DNA from: Sulfuricurvum sp.
GTDB taxonomy: Bacteria; Campylobacterota; Campylobacteria; Campylobacterales; Sulfurimonadaceae
DNA: 64,000 bases
Assembly (NCBI GenBank): GCA_030692765.1
Contig: JAUYUB010000021.1
Location: 21,744-85,743, forward strand
Reading direction: 5' to 3'
Part shown: in pieces, positions 1 through 8,680 of the stretch
Layout: each line of letters starts with the position of its first letter
How positions within the stretch are numbered: position 1 is the stretch's first letter
The notes under the pieces: model-generated
What the model was told of the DNA's origin: nothing
Databases searched by the model: none
Seen by the model: the letters and a program-made list of their open reading frames with translations, nothing else
Position numbers and translations under genes: made by a program

Positions 1-363
1 CGATCCGGGGGCACACAAAATACGCAGATTCTTTCCTACCCGCTTAGAATGATGGACTAAAAAATCAAGCTGCCCTTTTTCACGAAAAAAATACGTTTCA
101 TTCACCGTAAGAAGATTGATTAGCGCCTCTCGAACACTAGCGTCAACACATAATTTATCCATCAAGCCGCCAAAAGAAATACACCCATGTCCTTTAGCAA
201 AACGGATGAGTTTGGGCGTAGTAATAGACTCCTTTTGTTCAAAATGAATACCGGTCAAATGGGTAAAATAGTGATAAATATCCGTTGCGTCTTCGAAATC
301 TTCCAAATATAACGGTTTTTCCACAGCCGGCAACGTTTTTTTACTTTTAAACCAGCTAAACAC
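1..363 (-). CDS. cheR: CheR-type chemotaxis methyltransferase (3' end cut by window)
   Basis: CheR transfers methyl groups from S-adenosylmethionine to glutamates of chemoreceptors in the cytoplasm. About 120 residues are visible. They include the VNETYFFRE stretch, typical of the end of the CheR N-terminal helical domain, and ILCAPGS, where the SAM-binding motif begins; the rest lies outside the window. The start is taken as GTG at 363, because GGAG sits six bases upstream and the codon overlaps the end of cheB (stop at 358-356), which implies translational coupling. It is the last visible gene of an MCP-cheB-cheR operon. The N-terminal tail before the CheR domain is only about 20 residues. 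Confidence 0.85.
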   Translation of the reverse strand, partial: MFSWFKSKKTLPAVEKPLYLEDFEDATDIYHYFTHLTGIHFEQKESITTPKLIRFAKGHGCISFGGLMDKLCVDASVREALINLLTVNETYFFREKGQLDFLVHHSKRVGKNLRILCAPGS

Positions 364-934
364 TTTTTTCTCCAAAGCACTTTATTGCAGTGATGATCTG
401 TGTCATCCCTCCGGTATCTGCTTGAGGAACAAGTTCTGTTGCGCATCGCGGCATTCCATAAACGGTTGCACTTTCCTCGTTCTCAAACATGCAAATCCCA
501 CCTGCTTCAAAAAGCTCCCGTGCCCCTTTTGCCCCATCGTCACCGATACCGCTTAGAATCACACCCATTTTCTCAATGGATTTTGAAAGCTTTGCCGCTG
601 AAAGCAATAGCGTATTTATATCGGGGGTATAAGGCAAAGACGCATCTTCATTGTGTACAAAATAGATACGTCCCTCTTTTTCTATCACTTGGCACTCACC
701 TGAACAAACATAGACCGATGAGGGTTCAAGCTCCATCCCCTCACATACTTTTAAAACATTCAGAGATGTGACGGATGAAAGCTGTTTTACAAAACTTGCG
801 ATAAAAGGGGAACCCATATGTTGGGCAATAATGATTGGTGGGGGAAAATCCGATGGCAGTTGCTCTAAAATCGTATGCAATCGACCCGGACCACCGGTCG
901 AAGCCCCGATTAAGAGAATGTTTTTAAGCTTCAT
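356..934 (-). CDS. cheB: CheB methylesterase, catalytic domain only
   Basis: CheB removes methyl groups from chemoreceptors and so resets adaptation. The 192 residues cover only the C-terminal esterase domain. S12 lies in GASTGG, H39 in IAQHM and D133 in SGIGDDG, which fit the Ser-His-Asp triad of the family. The usual N-terminal response-regulator domain is absent, as in Campylobacter jejuni, so CheA-dependent phosphorylation cannot control it in the textbook way. It lies 18 bp after a chemoreceptor gene and overlaps cheR, so methylation and demethylation enzymes are made from one transcript. Confidence 0.93.
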   Translation of the reverse strand: MKLKNILLIGASTGGPGRLHTILEQLPSDFPPPIIIAQHMGSPFIASFVKQLSSVTSLNVLKVCEGMELEPSSVYVCSGECQVIEKEGRIYFVHNEDASLPYTPDINTLLLSAAKLSKSIEKMGVILSGIGDDGAKGARELFEAGGICMFENEESATVYGMPRCATELVPQADTGGMTQIITAIKCFGEKSV

Positions 935-952
935 TGTCCAAATAAAACAAGA

Positions 953-2569
953 TCAAGCCGTTTTAAATTCTGATAATGTATTGCTGAGTACTTCTGAGAG
1001 TTTAGCCAAATGCTCCACTGCAGCAGCGATCTCTTCTACACTGCGGGCATTCGTAGCCGCCAATGTTGTAATTGCACCCATTTGAGCCATAACCTCATTG
1101 GTCTTTTCAGCACCTACACCGGCATCGATTGCTGTTTGGGCGGCAAGCTCTGCTACATCAGCGATTTCGTTAACACTTTGGGTCATAATAGCTTCGACTT
1201 CTTGGGCATGGTCTCCCACTTTTTTGATATCTTCGGCACTCTTAGACATCATATCCGTTGCATCATTGACCGATTGAACAATAATGGATACCGTTGCATT
1301 GCTCTCACTTAACGATTTTTGAGTTCGTTCCGCCAACTTACGTACTTCATCAGCAACCACGGCAAATCCTCGCCCGTGTTCACCCGCACGTGCCGCTTCG
1401 ATTGCAGCATTAAGAGCCAATAGATTCGTTTGTTCCGCAATATCACTAATAACGGCAAGCACTTGCTTAATCTGCTGAGCCTCTCCCGATAGACGTTCCA
1501 ATCTATGCGAAAGCTCGATTTGCTCTTCCACTACTTTTTGAAGCGATCCGGAGACCTGCAGTACATCCTCAGCAACTTTGGAGATTTTCACCGATGCTCC
1601 GCTGATGGTTTCACCTGTTTTTCGAGAACCTTCTTCGCCGCGCTTCAAAATCGCTGAAACTTCGCTCGAGACTTTCAGTGCTTCCTGCATTGCTCTAGCT
1701 GTCTCTTCACTGCGTATTCCGATTTGTGAACTCGTAGCAAACAACTCTTCTGCTACTGCAGCATTTTCACTTGCGGAATTTTTGGCATCGCCCATCGCTT
1801 TTTGAACCGCACCTATCAATTCATTAAATGCCAGCGAGATGACCTTAAGTTCATCGTTATTTGGATGATCGATCACTTTTGTCAAGTCTTTATTGTTGGA
1901 AATAACATTCATGGTATCGCTGAAGTTTCCGGTTGAGCGACCGATTGAACCGATAACTATCCATGCCAAAACTCCGGATGCTCCCAAACCGATAAGGAGG
2001 ATAACCATATTCATTATAACTGTAGAATCATAAACCGATTCAGTATTGTTATACCCTTTTTCTGACTCTTTGAGCTGAAGCGTTATCAATTTTCCAATCG
2101 TTTCGCTGATAGGATCAATTGCAGGATAGAGTTCTGTGATAGAAAAAGAAGCCACACCATCCATATTACGCGATTCAAGAAGGGCTAATACGGTTTCTAC
2201 CCCTTTATCGGCAACTGCAAATCGCTCTTTTGCCTCATTTACAAGAAGCGATTCCTCAGGCGTCAAGGTTGTAGCAGTATATGCGCCCCATTGTTTGGTG
2301 ATTTGTTCCTGCGCCTGATGAATATTCTCTATTGCTTCCTTCGCAGTAAGATTTCCATTTCGCGCTTTATGCGTTGTATCTACAATATTGACAGCATACA
2401 TATCCGCAACTACTTTGAGCTGATTAAGAGGAACTATACGGTTGTCGTAAACATCTTTAAAATTATTCTTACTGGTTTTCATTCCTGAAAATCCCATCAA
2501 AGCGACAATAAGCGCAACAAGAGTGAGTACAGAAACTAAGAGCAAAAGCTTCGCTTTGATTGTTGACAT
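953..2569 (-). CDS. Methyl-accepting chemotaxis protein with 4-helix-bundle-like sensor region
   Basis: This is a 538-residue transmembrane chemoreceptor. Membrane segment 1 spans about residues 7-29 and segment 2 about 184-206. They enclose a helical periplasmic region of about 155 residues, consistent with a four-helix-bundle MCP sensor. A HAMP-like region follows, then the signalling domain, whose highly conserved hairpin tip that contacts CheA/CheW lies at residues 379-420. There is no C-terminal pentapeptide tether for CheR or CheB. It heads an operon with cheB and cheR, so those enzymes may be dosed with this receptor. The ligand cannot be told from the sequence. Confidence 0.93.
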   Translation of the reverse strand: MSTIKAKLLLLVSVLTLVALIVALMGFSGMKTSKNNFKDVYDNRIVPLNQLKVVADMYAVNIVDTTHKARNGNLTAKEAIENIHQAQEQITKQWGAYTATTLTPEESLLVNEAKERFAVADKGVETVLALLESRNMDGVASFSITELYPAIDPISETIGKLITLQLKESEKGYNNTESVYDSTVIMNMVILLIGLGASGVLAWIVIGSIGRSTGNFSDTMNVISNNKDLTKVIDHPNNDELKVISLAFNELIGAVQKAMGDAKNSASENAAVAEELFATSSQIGIRSEETARAMQEALKVSSEVSAILKRGEEGSRKTGETISGASVKISKVAEDVLQVSGSLQKVVEEQIELSHRLERLSGEAQQIKQVLAVISDIAEQTNLLALNAAIEAARAGEHGRGFAVVADEVRKLAERTQKSLSESNATVSIIVQSVNDATDMMSKSAEDIKKVGDHAQEVEAIMTQSVNEIADVAELAAQTAIDAGVGAEKTNEVMAQMGAITTLAATNARSVEEIAAAVEHLAKLSEVLSNTLSEFKTA

Positions 2570-2607
2570 AAATTTCCCTTTAGTTTTAACTTTATTTTAT
2601 TGATGAA

Positions 2608-2613
2608 ATTATA
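2608..2613 (-). promoter_or_regulatory. Putative -10 box of the MCP-cheB-cheR operon
   Basis: TATAAT on the minus strand, about 38 bp before the MCP start codon. No convincing -35 box is seen. There is no clear sigma-28 type element, although chemotaxis genes often use one. Confidence 0.45.
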
Positions 2614-2656
2614 TCCAACAATGTCACCATTCAATGACGCCTAACTTTCGCAATCT

Positions 2657-2875
2657 TCACTCCACTATTTTGCCATTTACCGTTTGTATAACCGTAATTT
2701 TTGAACCCACATGTTTAATAGTAACTTCACTGTGCTCATCCATTACATACCTACGTAGCATGAGAGTTCGTGCGCCGTAATTTTCTGTCTCTTTTAGAAT
2801 CTTAAAGCCCATATCCACAAAATGGTTGATATGCTCATCTACGGTAGTCAATTCTTCCATAGTGCTACTTGGCAT
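2657..2875 (-). CDS. Small conserved-looking protein following luxS
   Basis: This 72-residue protein is not recognised. It starts five bases after the luxS stop codon on the same strand, so it is almost certainly cotranscribed with luxS. It has no signal peptide, membrane segment or cysteine. Its predicted pattern is a helix (residues 10-30) followed by alternating hydrophobic strands ending KITVIQTVNGKIVE, which suggests a small alpha/beta fold. A start at Met6 is also possible. Its place suggests a role near the activated methyl cycle or AI-2 production, but that rests on position alone. Confidence 0.65.
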   Translation of the reverse strand: MPSSTMEELTTVDEHINHFVDMGFKILKETENYGARTLMLRRYVMDEHSEVTIKHVGSKITVIQTVNGKIVE

Positions 2876-2880
2876 TAAAG

Positions 2881-3387
2881 TTATTGACCAAGCTTTGATA
2901 AATCAAGCTTCAATGCATCATTATCCATAATATCGATGTCTTTACGCAATACTTCGGCAGCAATCGCTTTTGCATCGGCAAGGGAATGCATAGAATACGT
3001 ACCACACTGATAGAGATTCAGTTCAGGAATGTCATTTTGACTCTCAACTGCGATGACGTCTTTCATAGATTCTTCCCATGCAGTGGCAACCGCTTCTTCA
3101 CTTGGAGTGCCGATCACACTCATGTAAAAACCCGTACGGCATCCCATTGGAGAGAGGTCAATGATCTCTGTTTTAGGCGAATTTAGGTGATTACGCATAA
3201 AGCCTGCAAACAAATGCTCTAGCGTATGAATCCCCTCTTGCGACAAAATCGCCTCATTCGGACGGCAAAAACGTAAATCAAAAACAGTAACATCATCACC
3301 GCTTGGTGTTTTCATCCCTTTAGCCTTACGTACTGCGGGTGCTGGCATGATCGTATGGTCCACTGTAAAGCTGTCAAGTAATGGCAT
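2881..3387 (-). CDS. luxS: S-ribosylhomocysteine lyase (LuxS)
   Basis: LuxS splits S-ribosylhomocysteine into homocysteine and 4,5-dihydroxy-2,3-pentanedione (DPD), the precursor of autoinducer-2. The 168-residue length is normal. The metal ligands H54 and H58 sit in HTLEH with E57, the third ligand C128 is in YQCGTYS, and the catalytic C83 is in GCRTGFY; all are present, so the enzyme should be active. A small gene follows at once, and a divergent aldolase gene lies upstream. An LsrK-like kinase gene lies about 1.6 kb beyond, which makes this an AI-2-related neighbourhood. Confidence 0.97.
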   Translation of the reverse strand: MPLLDSFTVDHTIMPAPAVRKAKGMKTPSGDDVTVFDLRFCRPNEAILSQEGIHTLEHLFAGFMRNHLNSPKTEIIDLSPMGCRTGFYMSVIGTPSEEAVATAWEESMKDVIAVESQNDIPELNLYQCGTYSMHSLADAKAIAAEVLRKDIDIMDNDALKLDLSKLGQ

Positions 3388-3449
3388 GGTAATCCTTAAG
3401 ATTTAATCTTTATTTAGAGTAATAGTAACACATTTCACCATTGCATCGC

Positions 3450-3455
3450 TATAAT
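3450..3455 (+). promoter_or_regulatory. Putative -10 box of the aldolase gene
   Basis: TATAAT in the luxS/aldolase divergent spacer, 28 bp before the aldolase ATG. It is the clearest promoter element in the 96-bp spacer; the luxS promoter on the other strand is not evident. Confidence 0.5.
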
Positions 3456-3483
3456 TTGACCGCTAATACTAGGAACTTAAATT

Positions 3484-4656
3484 ATGAAAAGCCTCTATGA
3501 TGATACCATTGCCCAACAGTATGCTAATGATCCTCTGGCGATGCGGGTTTATACCTCACAACTACTGGGTCAAAGTAAAGAGCTAGTCCTTCACGGCGGC
3601 GGGAATACGTCGGTCAAGATAGACGGTATCCTCTATGTCAAAGGCTCAGGCTGGAATCTCGATACCATTGAAAAACCTGGCTTTTCTCCTGTAGATTTAA
3701 ATACCCTCATTGCTATGGCAAGCCGTGATAATTTAAGCGATACCGATATGGTCAAAGAACAGCGTGCAGCGATGAGCGATCAAAGCTTCCCGAACCCCTC
3801 TATCGAAGCAATCCTGCATGCTATCATCCCATTTGATTTTGTCGATCATACCCATACCGATGCCGTTGTGACACTCACCAACACTCCAAACGGCAAAGAG
3901 TTGATGGAAGAGATCTATGGGGAGAATATGCTCTTGATTGACTATGTTATGCCGGGCTTTTTGCTAGCGAAGCATATCTATGATGTTACACGCACGATAA
4001 ACTGGAAGACTTTGGATGGGATTATCCTGCTCAATCACGGTGTCTTTACCTTTGATAACGATGCGAAAAAAGCATATGAAAAAATGATTACAATCGTCAC
4101 CAAGGCAGAAGAATATCTTGCACAAAATGTCACTTTGCCGTGCCGTGATTGTCCGGGAGAAAGTGACCCCGTAATGATTCAAAAAATTGCGGATGCCGTA
4201 TCAGCAATACGTGGAACACCTATTTTCCCAATTGCTATCGATTCACCTCGTGCAAAATTGCTCTCGCTGTTTCCAAACCTAAAACGCCTTGTGAAACAAG
4301 GGGGACTTACCCCAGAGCACGTCATCCGCATAAAACCTTTTCCTGCGATCATTGAGGATGATATTGCTGCGGGCATTGAAACGTTTACCAAAGAATATCA
4401 GACCTATTTTGATAAATACAGTAAACCTTCCCATATCTGCCTCGATCTAGCACCTCGATACGCTATTATCAAAGGTGTCGGTGCCGTAGCCCTGGGTAAA
4501 GATGAAAAAGAATCTGCCATCATTGCCGATATCGTCAATCACACCATCACAGCCATAATAAGCGGTGAACAGCTTGGAGCATGGATATCCCTCACTCTGG
4601 CTGATATGTTTGAGATGGAGTATTGGGAACTTGAACAGGCAAAACTAAAAAAATAA
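3484..4656 (+). CDS. Class II aldolase/adducin family protein, without a dehydrogenase domain
   Basis: The 390 residues resemble the aldolase half of the bifunctional rhamnulose-1-phosphate aldolase/short-chain dehydrogenase family, including the LVLHGGGNTSVK and LYVKGSGWNL segments. H122 and H124 in DHTHTDAV, H185 in NHGVF and an acidic residue near E108 fit the zinc site of class II aldolases. The C-terminal dehydrogenase half is missing, and the protein ends naturally. These enzymes cleave phosphorylated ketoses to dihydroxyacetone phosphate and an aldehyde. The next gene is an LsrG-like protein 9 bp away, and LuxS is divergent. A phosphorylated DPD derivative or another C5 sugar phosphate is therefore a possible substrate; this is inference. 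Confidence 0.85.
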   Translation: MKSLYDDTIAQQYANDPLAMRVYTSQLLGQSKELVLHGGGNTSVKIDGILYVKGSGWNLDTIEKPGFSPVDLNTLIAMASRDNLSDTDMVKEQRAAMSDQSFPNPSIEAILHAIIPFDFVDHTHTDAVVTLTNTPNGKELMEEIYGENMLLIDYVMPGFLLAKHIYDVTRTINWKTLDGIILLNHGVFTFDNDAKKAYEKMITIVTKAEEYLAQNVTLPCRDCPGESDPVMIQKIADAVSAIRGTPIFPIAIDSPRAKLLSLFPNLKRLVKQGGLTPEHVIRIKPFPAIIEDDIAAGIETFTKEYQTYFDKYSKPSHICLDLAPRYAIIKGVGAVALGKDEKESAIIADIVNHTITAIISGEQLGAWISLTLADMFEMEYWELEQAKLKK

Positions 4657-4665
4657 GGAAGTACA

Positions 4666-4971
4666 ATGAAAATTACGAAAAAAGTGACGTTTATCGCCAA
4701 AGAAGAGCATATCCAAACGGTTAAAAAATTACTCGAAGATATGGTCGCTCCCTCGCTAAAAGAACCGGGATGTCTTTTTTACTACATCTTCCAATCCCAA
4801 AGCAACCCTAAAAAGTTCTTTGCCGTAGAATCATGGGTAAACAATGAAGCACTTGAGGGGCATAAGCATACTGAGCACTACGCCTACTATAAAGCCAATT
4901 ATGAGCCGTTTGTAGAAGACAAATACACAGAAGATTTAGAGATTCTAGACGAAGCAGTCTACGGATTCTAA
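4666..4971 (+). CDS. ABM/YgiN-family small protein, LsrG-like candidate
   Basis: This 101-residue protein is of the antibiotic-biosynthesis-monooxygenase fold (dimeric alpha/beta barrel). It shows the usual KEPGCLFYYIFQS segment, an F-A-V-E-S-W strand and the H-x-x-T-E-H-Y segment. LsrG, the phospho-AI-2 isomerase of enteric bacteria, belongs to this fold. With luxS, an LsrK-like kinase and an aldolase alongside, an LsrG-like role is plausible, but the family also holds quinol monooxygenases and heme-related enzymes. It lies 9 bp after the aldolase gene with a GGAAG Shine-Dalgarno sequence. Its stop overlaps the convergent kinase stop within CTAA. Confidence 0.75.
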   Translation: MKITKKVTFIAKEEHIQTVKKLLEDMVAPSLKEPGCLFYYIFQSQSNPKKFFAVESWVNNEALEGHKHTEHYAYYKANYEPFVEDKYTEDLEILDEAVYGF

Positions 4972-6500
4972 ATTCCCGGAGCCTTCCACATAGGCTCTAG
5001 TGTACCATCACGAACCAATTCCATCTGCTTGCTGTACACTTTAATCCACTTTTCTTTAATCTCTTGATAGGCTTGGAAATGGTCAAAATTAGGTTGATAG
5101 GAACGCTCCATTTTGACGATGTTATTCCCCGCTTCTTCAAAACTGCCATAAACGCCCGCTCCGATGCCTGCTGCCATTGCCACGCCCAATGCCGTTGCTT
5201 CTTTGATCACAGGGACTTTGACTTCCAATCCCGTAACATCTGCCAAGATTTGTGACCAAAGCGGCCCTTGGGATGCACCGCTAGCAAAGATGAGCGATTT
5301 TGGTGACACACCGCTAAAGGCTTTGATATTTTCTAGATTTATAGCGCTGACGATACATGCATTTTCTTCCAATGCACGAAACATAGAGCCGATATTGTAT
5401 TTTTCTGGATCAATCCCAAGTCCGATAAAAGAGGGGGATGCATGCATCCACTCCCCGTATTTCATACTGTCGCTAAAAATTGGGAGAATTCCATGCGATC
5501 CCAGCGGAATCTTAGAAGCCATCGCTTCGAGCTCGCTGTAGCTTCTACCACCGCCAAGCGTATCGCGAAACCACCGCATCACCAGACCCGTAAAAAACGT
5601 TATCCCCTCCGCTTGCGACATACCTCGTACAACATGGGGATTGACACGCAACAGCATTTCGTCGCTTAGTGTCGCATTAGTAGGAACATTAACCACTTGC
5701 TGCCAAAAGCTCCCACCCAATACAACTGCATCACCAAGGGCATTGGCGCCCAAACCTGCCGTACCGATTTGCACATCACCACCACCCATGACCACAAGTG
5801 TATTGGTACCAAGACCCGTATCATCAGAGGCTGATGCAGAAATTTTACCCAGCACATCGCCGCTCTCTAGAACAGGGACAAACAAATCTTTTAACCCGCA
5901 TTTGCTAAACTGCTCTTTCTCCCAATTTCTACTCGAGAGATTAAATGCTCCGGCTGTTCCTGCATTGGAGGGTTCACACGCCAACTCACCACTGAGCTTA
6001 AACAGTATCCAATCGCTGATCATCGTAAAATAGGTGGCTTTTTCATACAAAGAAGGACGATTGTTTTTGAGCCACAAAAGTCTTGGAGCGGCAGAGAGGG
6101 CAAACGTTTGACCGCTTGATCGGTAAAACTCACGTTCCATATTCGCATCGATGTTCTTCAGATACCCTACTTCAGCCCCCGCACGGGAATCGACATTCGC
6201 CACGCCCCAGAGTTCGTTTTTATCTTTATCATAGACGACGATCCCCTCACGCATACTGGAAGCCGAAACGGCAAGTATCTCTTTGGCATCTATCTTTGCC
6301 ATTGCAATAGACTCTTGGATGCACTTTCGCGCCAGTTCCCAACCGGCACGGTAATCAAACCCCATTGATCCAGCAACACCCTCTTCTGCCAGATGGTTCC
6401 ATTCATATTGCGCAATCGAAATCTGATTTCCTAACGTGTCAAAAATGATCGAACGAATACTTCCTGTCCCTCCATCGATTACGAGAAAATACTGACTCAT
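4968..6500 (-). CDS. lsrK: FGGY-family kinase, LsrK type (autoinducer-2 kinase)
   Basis: LsrK phosphorylates DPD/AI-2 with ATP in the cytoplasm. From memory, the similarity to Escherichia coli LsrK is collinear over the whole 510 residues: the GGTGSIRS phosphate-binding start, SMREGIVVY, RLLWL, TMISDW, PSNAGT, GGGDVQIG with the likely catalytic D242, SFWQQVVN, the VNPHV segment, RALEENA, LWSQILADV and the C-terminal WKAPGI. Such full-length agreement favours LsrK over xylulose or glycerol kinases. It is the last gene of an operon with a HAD phosphatase and a solute-binding protein. No LsrACDB transporter or LsrR regulator is in view. Confidence 0.87.
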   Translation of the reverse strand: MSQYFLVIDGGTGSIRSIIFDTLGNQISIAQYEWNHLAEEGVAGSMGFDYRAGWELARKCIQESIAMAKIDAKEILAVSASSMREGIVVYDKDKNELWGVANVDSRAGAEVGYLKNIDANMEREFYRSSGQTFALSAAPRLLWLKNNRPSLYEKATYFTMISDWILFKLSGELACEPSNAGTAGAFNLSSRNWEKEQFSKCGLKDLFVPVLESGDVLGKISASASDDTGLGTNTLVVMGGGDVQIGTAGLGANALGDAVVLGGSFWQQVVNVPTNATLSDEMLLRVNPHVVRGMSQAEGITFFTGLVMRWFRDTLGGGRSYSELEAMASKIPLGSHGILPIFSDSMKYGEWMHASPSFIGLGIDPEKYNIGSMFRALEENACIVSAINLENIKAFSGVSPKSLIFASGASQGPLWSQILADVTGLEVKVPVIKEATALGVAMAAGIGAGVYGSFEEAGNNIVKMERSYQPNFDHFQAYQEIKEKWIKVYSKQMELVRDGTLEPMWKAPGI

Positions 6501-6506
6501 ATTGCT

Positions 6507-7151
6507 CTATCCCTGTTTGATAATATGCCGCACTGCTTCGAGTGCGTTTTCTTTTATCATGAATTTAAAAGTGGCTAGTTGCTCAAAATTATCATACCCT
6601 GTCAAAACAGCGACCGCATCGATTCCTGCCCGCTGAGACGCTTCTAAATCCAGACGGGTATCACCAATCATCCATACCTCTTCGAGGGCATGATGCATTC
6701 CTTCAAGCGCTTTATGTATCGGTTCTGGATGCGGCTTATGATTGTCCACATTCTCATGACCGATCAAGACTTCAAAATAGTTCATCAAACCAAAATGTTC
6801 CATCAACTCTTTAGAATAAAGTGCTGTTTTGGTCGTGACGATCCCTAAACGTGCATGTTTTGATGCTTCTTTAACAGCTTCAACTGCAAAGGGGAGCAAA
6901 AATGTTTTGGCTTTGGAGATCGTGCGATAATGCTCTTTATACACTACAACATGTTCCTCTATTTTACTGCTTTCACATCCCAGTCGTGTAAACATCACAT
7001 CCAACGGGTGCCCGATAAGCGCTTTGATCGCTTCATCTTCTAAAGCAACTGCGTGATCGAGCTGCTTTAGGGAATGGTGAAAACTCTCTAAAATCGCTTC
7101 CGTTGAATCAATGAGCGTCCCATCCAAATCAAACAATACTATTTTTTTCAC
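6507..7151 (-). CDS. HAD-family phosphatase (phosphoglycolate phosphatase-like)
   Basis: This cytoplasmic HAD hydrolase has 214 residues counted from GTG at 7151. Motif I is FDLDGTLIDST with nucleophile D8 and acid/base D10. Motif II is IVTTKT, and motif III/IV is MIGDTRLDLEASQRAG. A helical cap follows motif I, as in Gph/PpaX-type enzymes. GTG at 7151 is chosen over an upstream ATG at 7181 because GGGAG precedes it and it overlaps the previous stop as GTGA. It lies 6 bp before the LsrK-like kinase gene. It may remove phosphate from a sugar phosphate of that pathway or detoxify phosphoglycolate; the sequence cannot decide. Confidence 0.85.
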   Translation of the reverse strand: MKKIVLFDLDGTLIDSTEAILESFHHSLKQLDHAVALEDEAIKALIGHPLDVMFTRLGCESSKIEEHVVVYKEHYRTISKAKTFLLPFAVEAVKEASKHARLGIVTTKTALYSKELMEHFGLMNYFEVLIGHENVDNHKPHPEPIHKALEGMHHALEEVWMIGDTRLDLEASQRAGIDAVAVLTGYDNFEQLATFKFMIKENALEAVRHIIKQG

Positions 7152-8653
7152 TTTTTCTCCCAGCTTATGTAATCTTCCCAAATACCATTGATACTCGGCT
7201 TGATTCCCTTTATTTTTCGATTGTACACATGCAGGTCATTTGGAATCACCAAGAAAAGGTACGGATTGTCCGAAACGATTTGTCCGAAAATGCGTCGCTG
7301 TAAAGCCGCTGTTTTTTCAGGATCCGTTGAGTCTTCCATCTCTTCTATAAGCTTATCAGTCGCCTTTGAATGATACCCTATCATATTAAAGCCGCCCGGC
7401 ACATCCCCTTTGCTGTGCCAGATCATATAAGGATCGGGGGTTAACGACGATGCCCAGCCCAGCAATACCGTCTCAAATTTTTTAGGCATGACCACCGTGT
7501 TTACAAAGGCTTGCCATTCCATGACTTTTAGCGTTACTTTTACCCCTACTTCCAAGAGCTGTCGTTGCATTATCTCTGCGGCATACGGACCTATCGCATT
7601 GGAGTTTGAGGTCGCAATTTCAAAACGAAGAGGATGAGCAGCATCGTATCCTGCACTCTTTAACAGTTCACGGGCGCGTATAAGGTTTCGTTTGGGAGCT
7701 TTTACCTGATCATTAAAACCTTTGCTCCCCGGTAAAAAAGGACCTGTGCAAATTTTTCCGTGATTTAAAAACAAAATATCAATAAGCGATTGACGGTCAA
7801 TCGCCAGCGATAGCGCCTCCCGAACTCTAGGGTCTTGGAATCTTTTTAGCCGTAAATTAAAACCTAGATAGATATAACTGTGCGAAGCCAACTCAACGGT
7901 GGCAAACTTTTTATGAAAATCTGCCTTAAGTTGTCGCTCGTACTGCATCGAATCCAACCCATCGATATCAATCTCTCCATTTTTTAGCATCAAAAAGCGG
8001 GTCATCGGATCAGAAATTACATGAAAAACGATTTTATCAATTTTTGGACGGTGTTCAAAATACTCAGGATTAGCCTCTAGTACAATCTGCTTGGAAAATT
8101 CGAGTTTTTTGAGAATATAGGGACCGGTACCTATGGGATGGGCATTAAATTGCGAGCCCATAATATCTTTTTCATTTTGAAGAATATGGCGCGGTACAAT
8201 TCCCATCATCCATATCTCTAATGCTTTAAAATAAGGTTTCTCATACGTCACACGTACCGTATACGCATCAACTGCTTTGACCTCTTTTACCACCCTAAAA
8301 TCGGTTGCGTAAGGGGTAACCGTTTTGGGTGATCGGATCAAATCGTAGGTAAAAACGACATCGTTCGCAGTAAACGGCTTCCCGTCATGCCATTTGACTC
8401 CATGTCGCAGCTTGAACTCAATGACGGTTGGAGTGATAAAACGGTAGGACTGAGCCAAATCTCCGATCACCTTTTGTCCGCTTTCGTCGTATTTGACCAA
8501 AGCATTGAAAAGATGTCCGGCTATCGAAGAACTGGCAGAATCGGTGGCAATCAACGGGTTAAGACGTGCGGGATTAGACGAGGTGCTTAGATGCAGTGTC
8601 GAGGCCATAAGCCAGACACTTTGGAGTAAAAGAAAAAAGTATTTCAATCTCAT
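7148..8653 (-). CDS. ABC-type solute-binding protein, family 5 (peptide/nickel type)
   Basis: This 501-residue protein has an N-terminal signal segment (about residues 1-17) and the SBP_bac_5 fold of oligopeptide- or nickel-binding proteins: SSNPARLNPL, LVKYDESGQ, the LRHGVKWHDGKPFTANDVVFTYD signature, RFQDPRVREALSLAIDR and GWQAS-like later segments. No lipobox cysteine is evident, so it is probably a free periplasmic protein. No permease or ATPase genes are adjacent. Instead it overlaps a HAD phosphatase and an LsrK-like kinase gene, which would be odd for a plain peptide transporter. Its ligand is unknown; a non-peptide ligand is conceivable. Confidence 0.88.
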   Translation of the reverse strand: MRLKYFFLLLQSVWLMASTLHLSTSSNPARLNPLIATDSASSSIAGHLFNALVKYDESGQKVIGDLAQSYRFITPTVIEFKLRHGVKWHDGKPFTANDVVFTYDLIRSPKTVTPYATDFRVVKEVKAVDAYTVRVTYEKPYFKALEIWMMGIVPRHILQNEKDIMGSQFNAHPIGTGPYILKKLEFSKQIVLEANPEYFEHRPKIDKIVFHVISDPMTRFLMLKNGEIDIDGLDSMQYERQLKADFHKKFATVELASHSYIYLGFNLRLKRFQDPRVREALSLAIDRQSLIDILFLNHGKICTGPFLPGSKGFNDQVKAPKRNLIRARELLKSAGYDAAHPLRFEIATSNSNAIGPYAAEIMQRQLLEVGVKVTLKVMEWQAFVNTVVMPKKFETVLLGWASSLTPDPYMIWHSKGDVPGGFNMIGYHSKATDKLIEEMEDSTDPEKTAALQRRIFGQIVSDNPYLFLVIPNDLHVYNRKIKGIKPSINGIWEDYISWEKK

Positions 8654-8680
8654 CCCATTTTTTAGGAGAGATTATACCAT

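Noticed and set aside
3484..4656. Truncated bifunctional aldolase/dehydrogenase (pseudogene)
   Set aside because: The frame ends cleanly, the next gene has its own ribosome site 9 bp on, and no dehydrogenase remnant follows. It appears to be a natural single-domain form.
5064..6310. Several plus-strand open frames across the kinase gene, and like shadows elsewhere
   Set aside because: They lie opposite clear genes, lack ribosome sites and have no domain sense.
4968..6500. Reading the FGGY kinase as xylulokinase or glycerol kinase
   Set aside because: Several LsrK-type segments (SMREGIV, SFWQQVVN-like, C-terminal WKAPG) run through the entire protein, so LsrK fits better.
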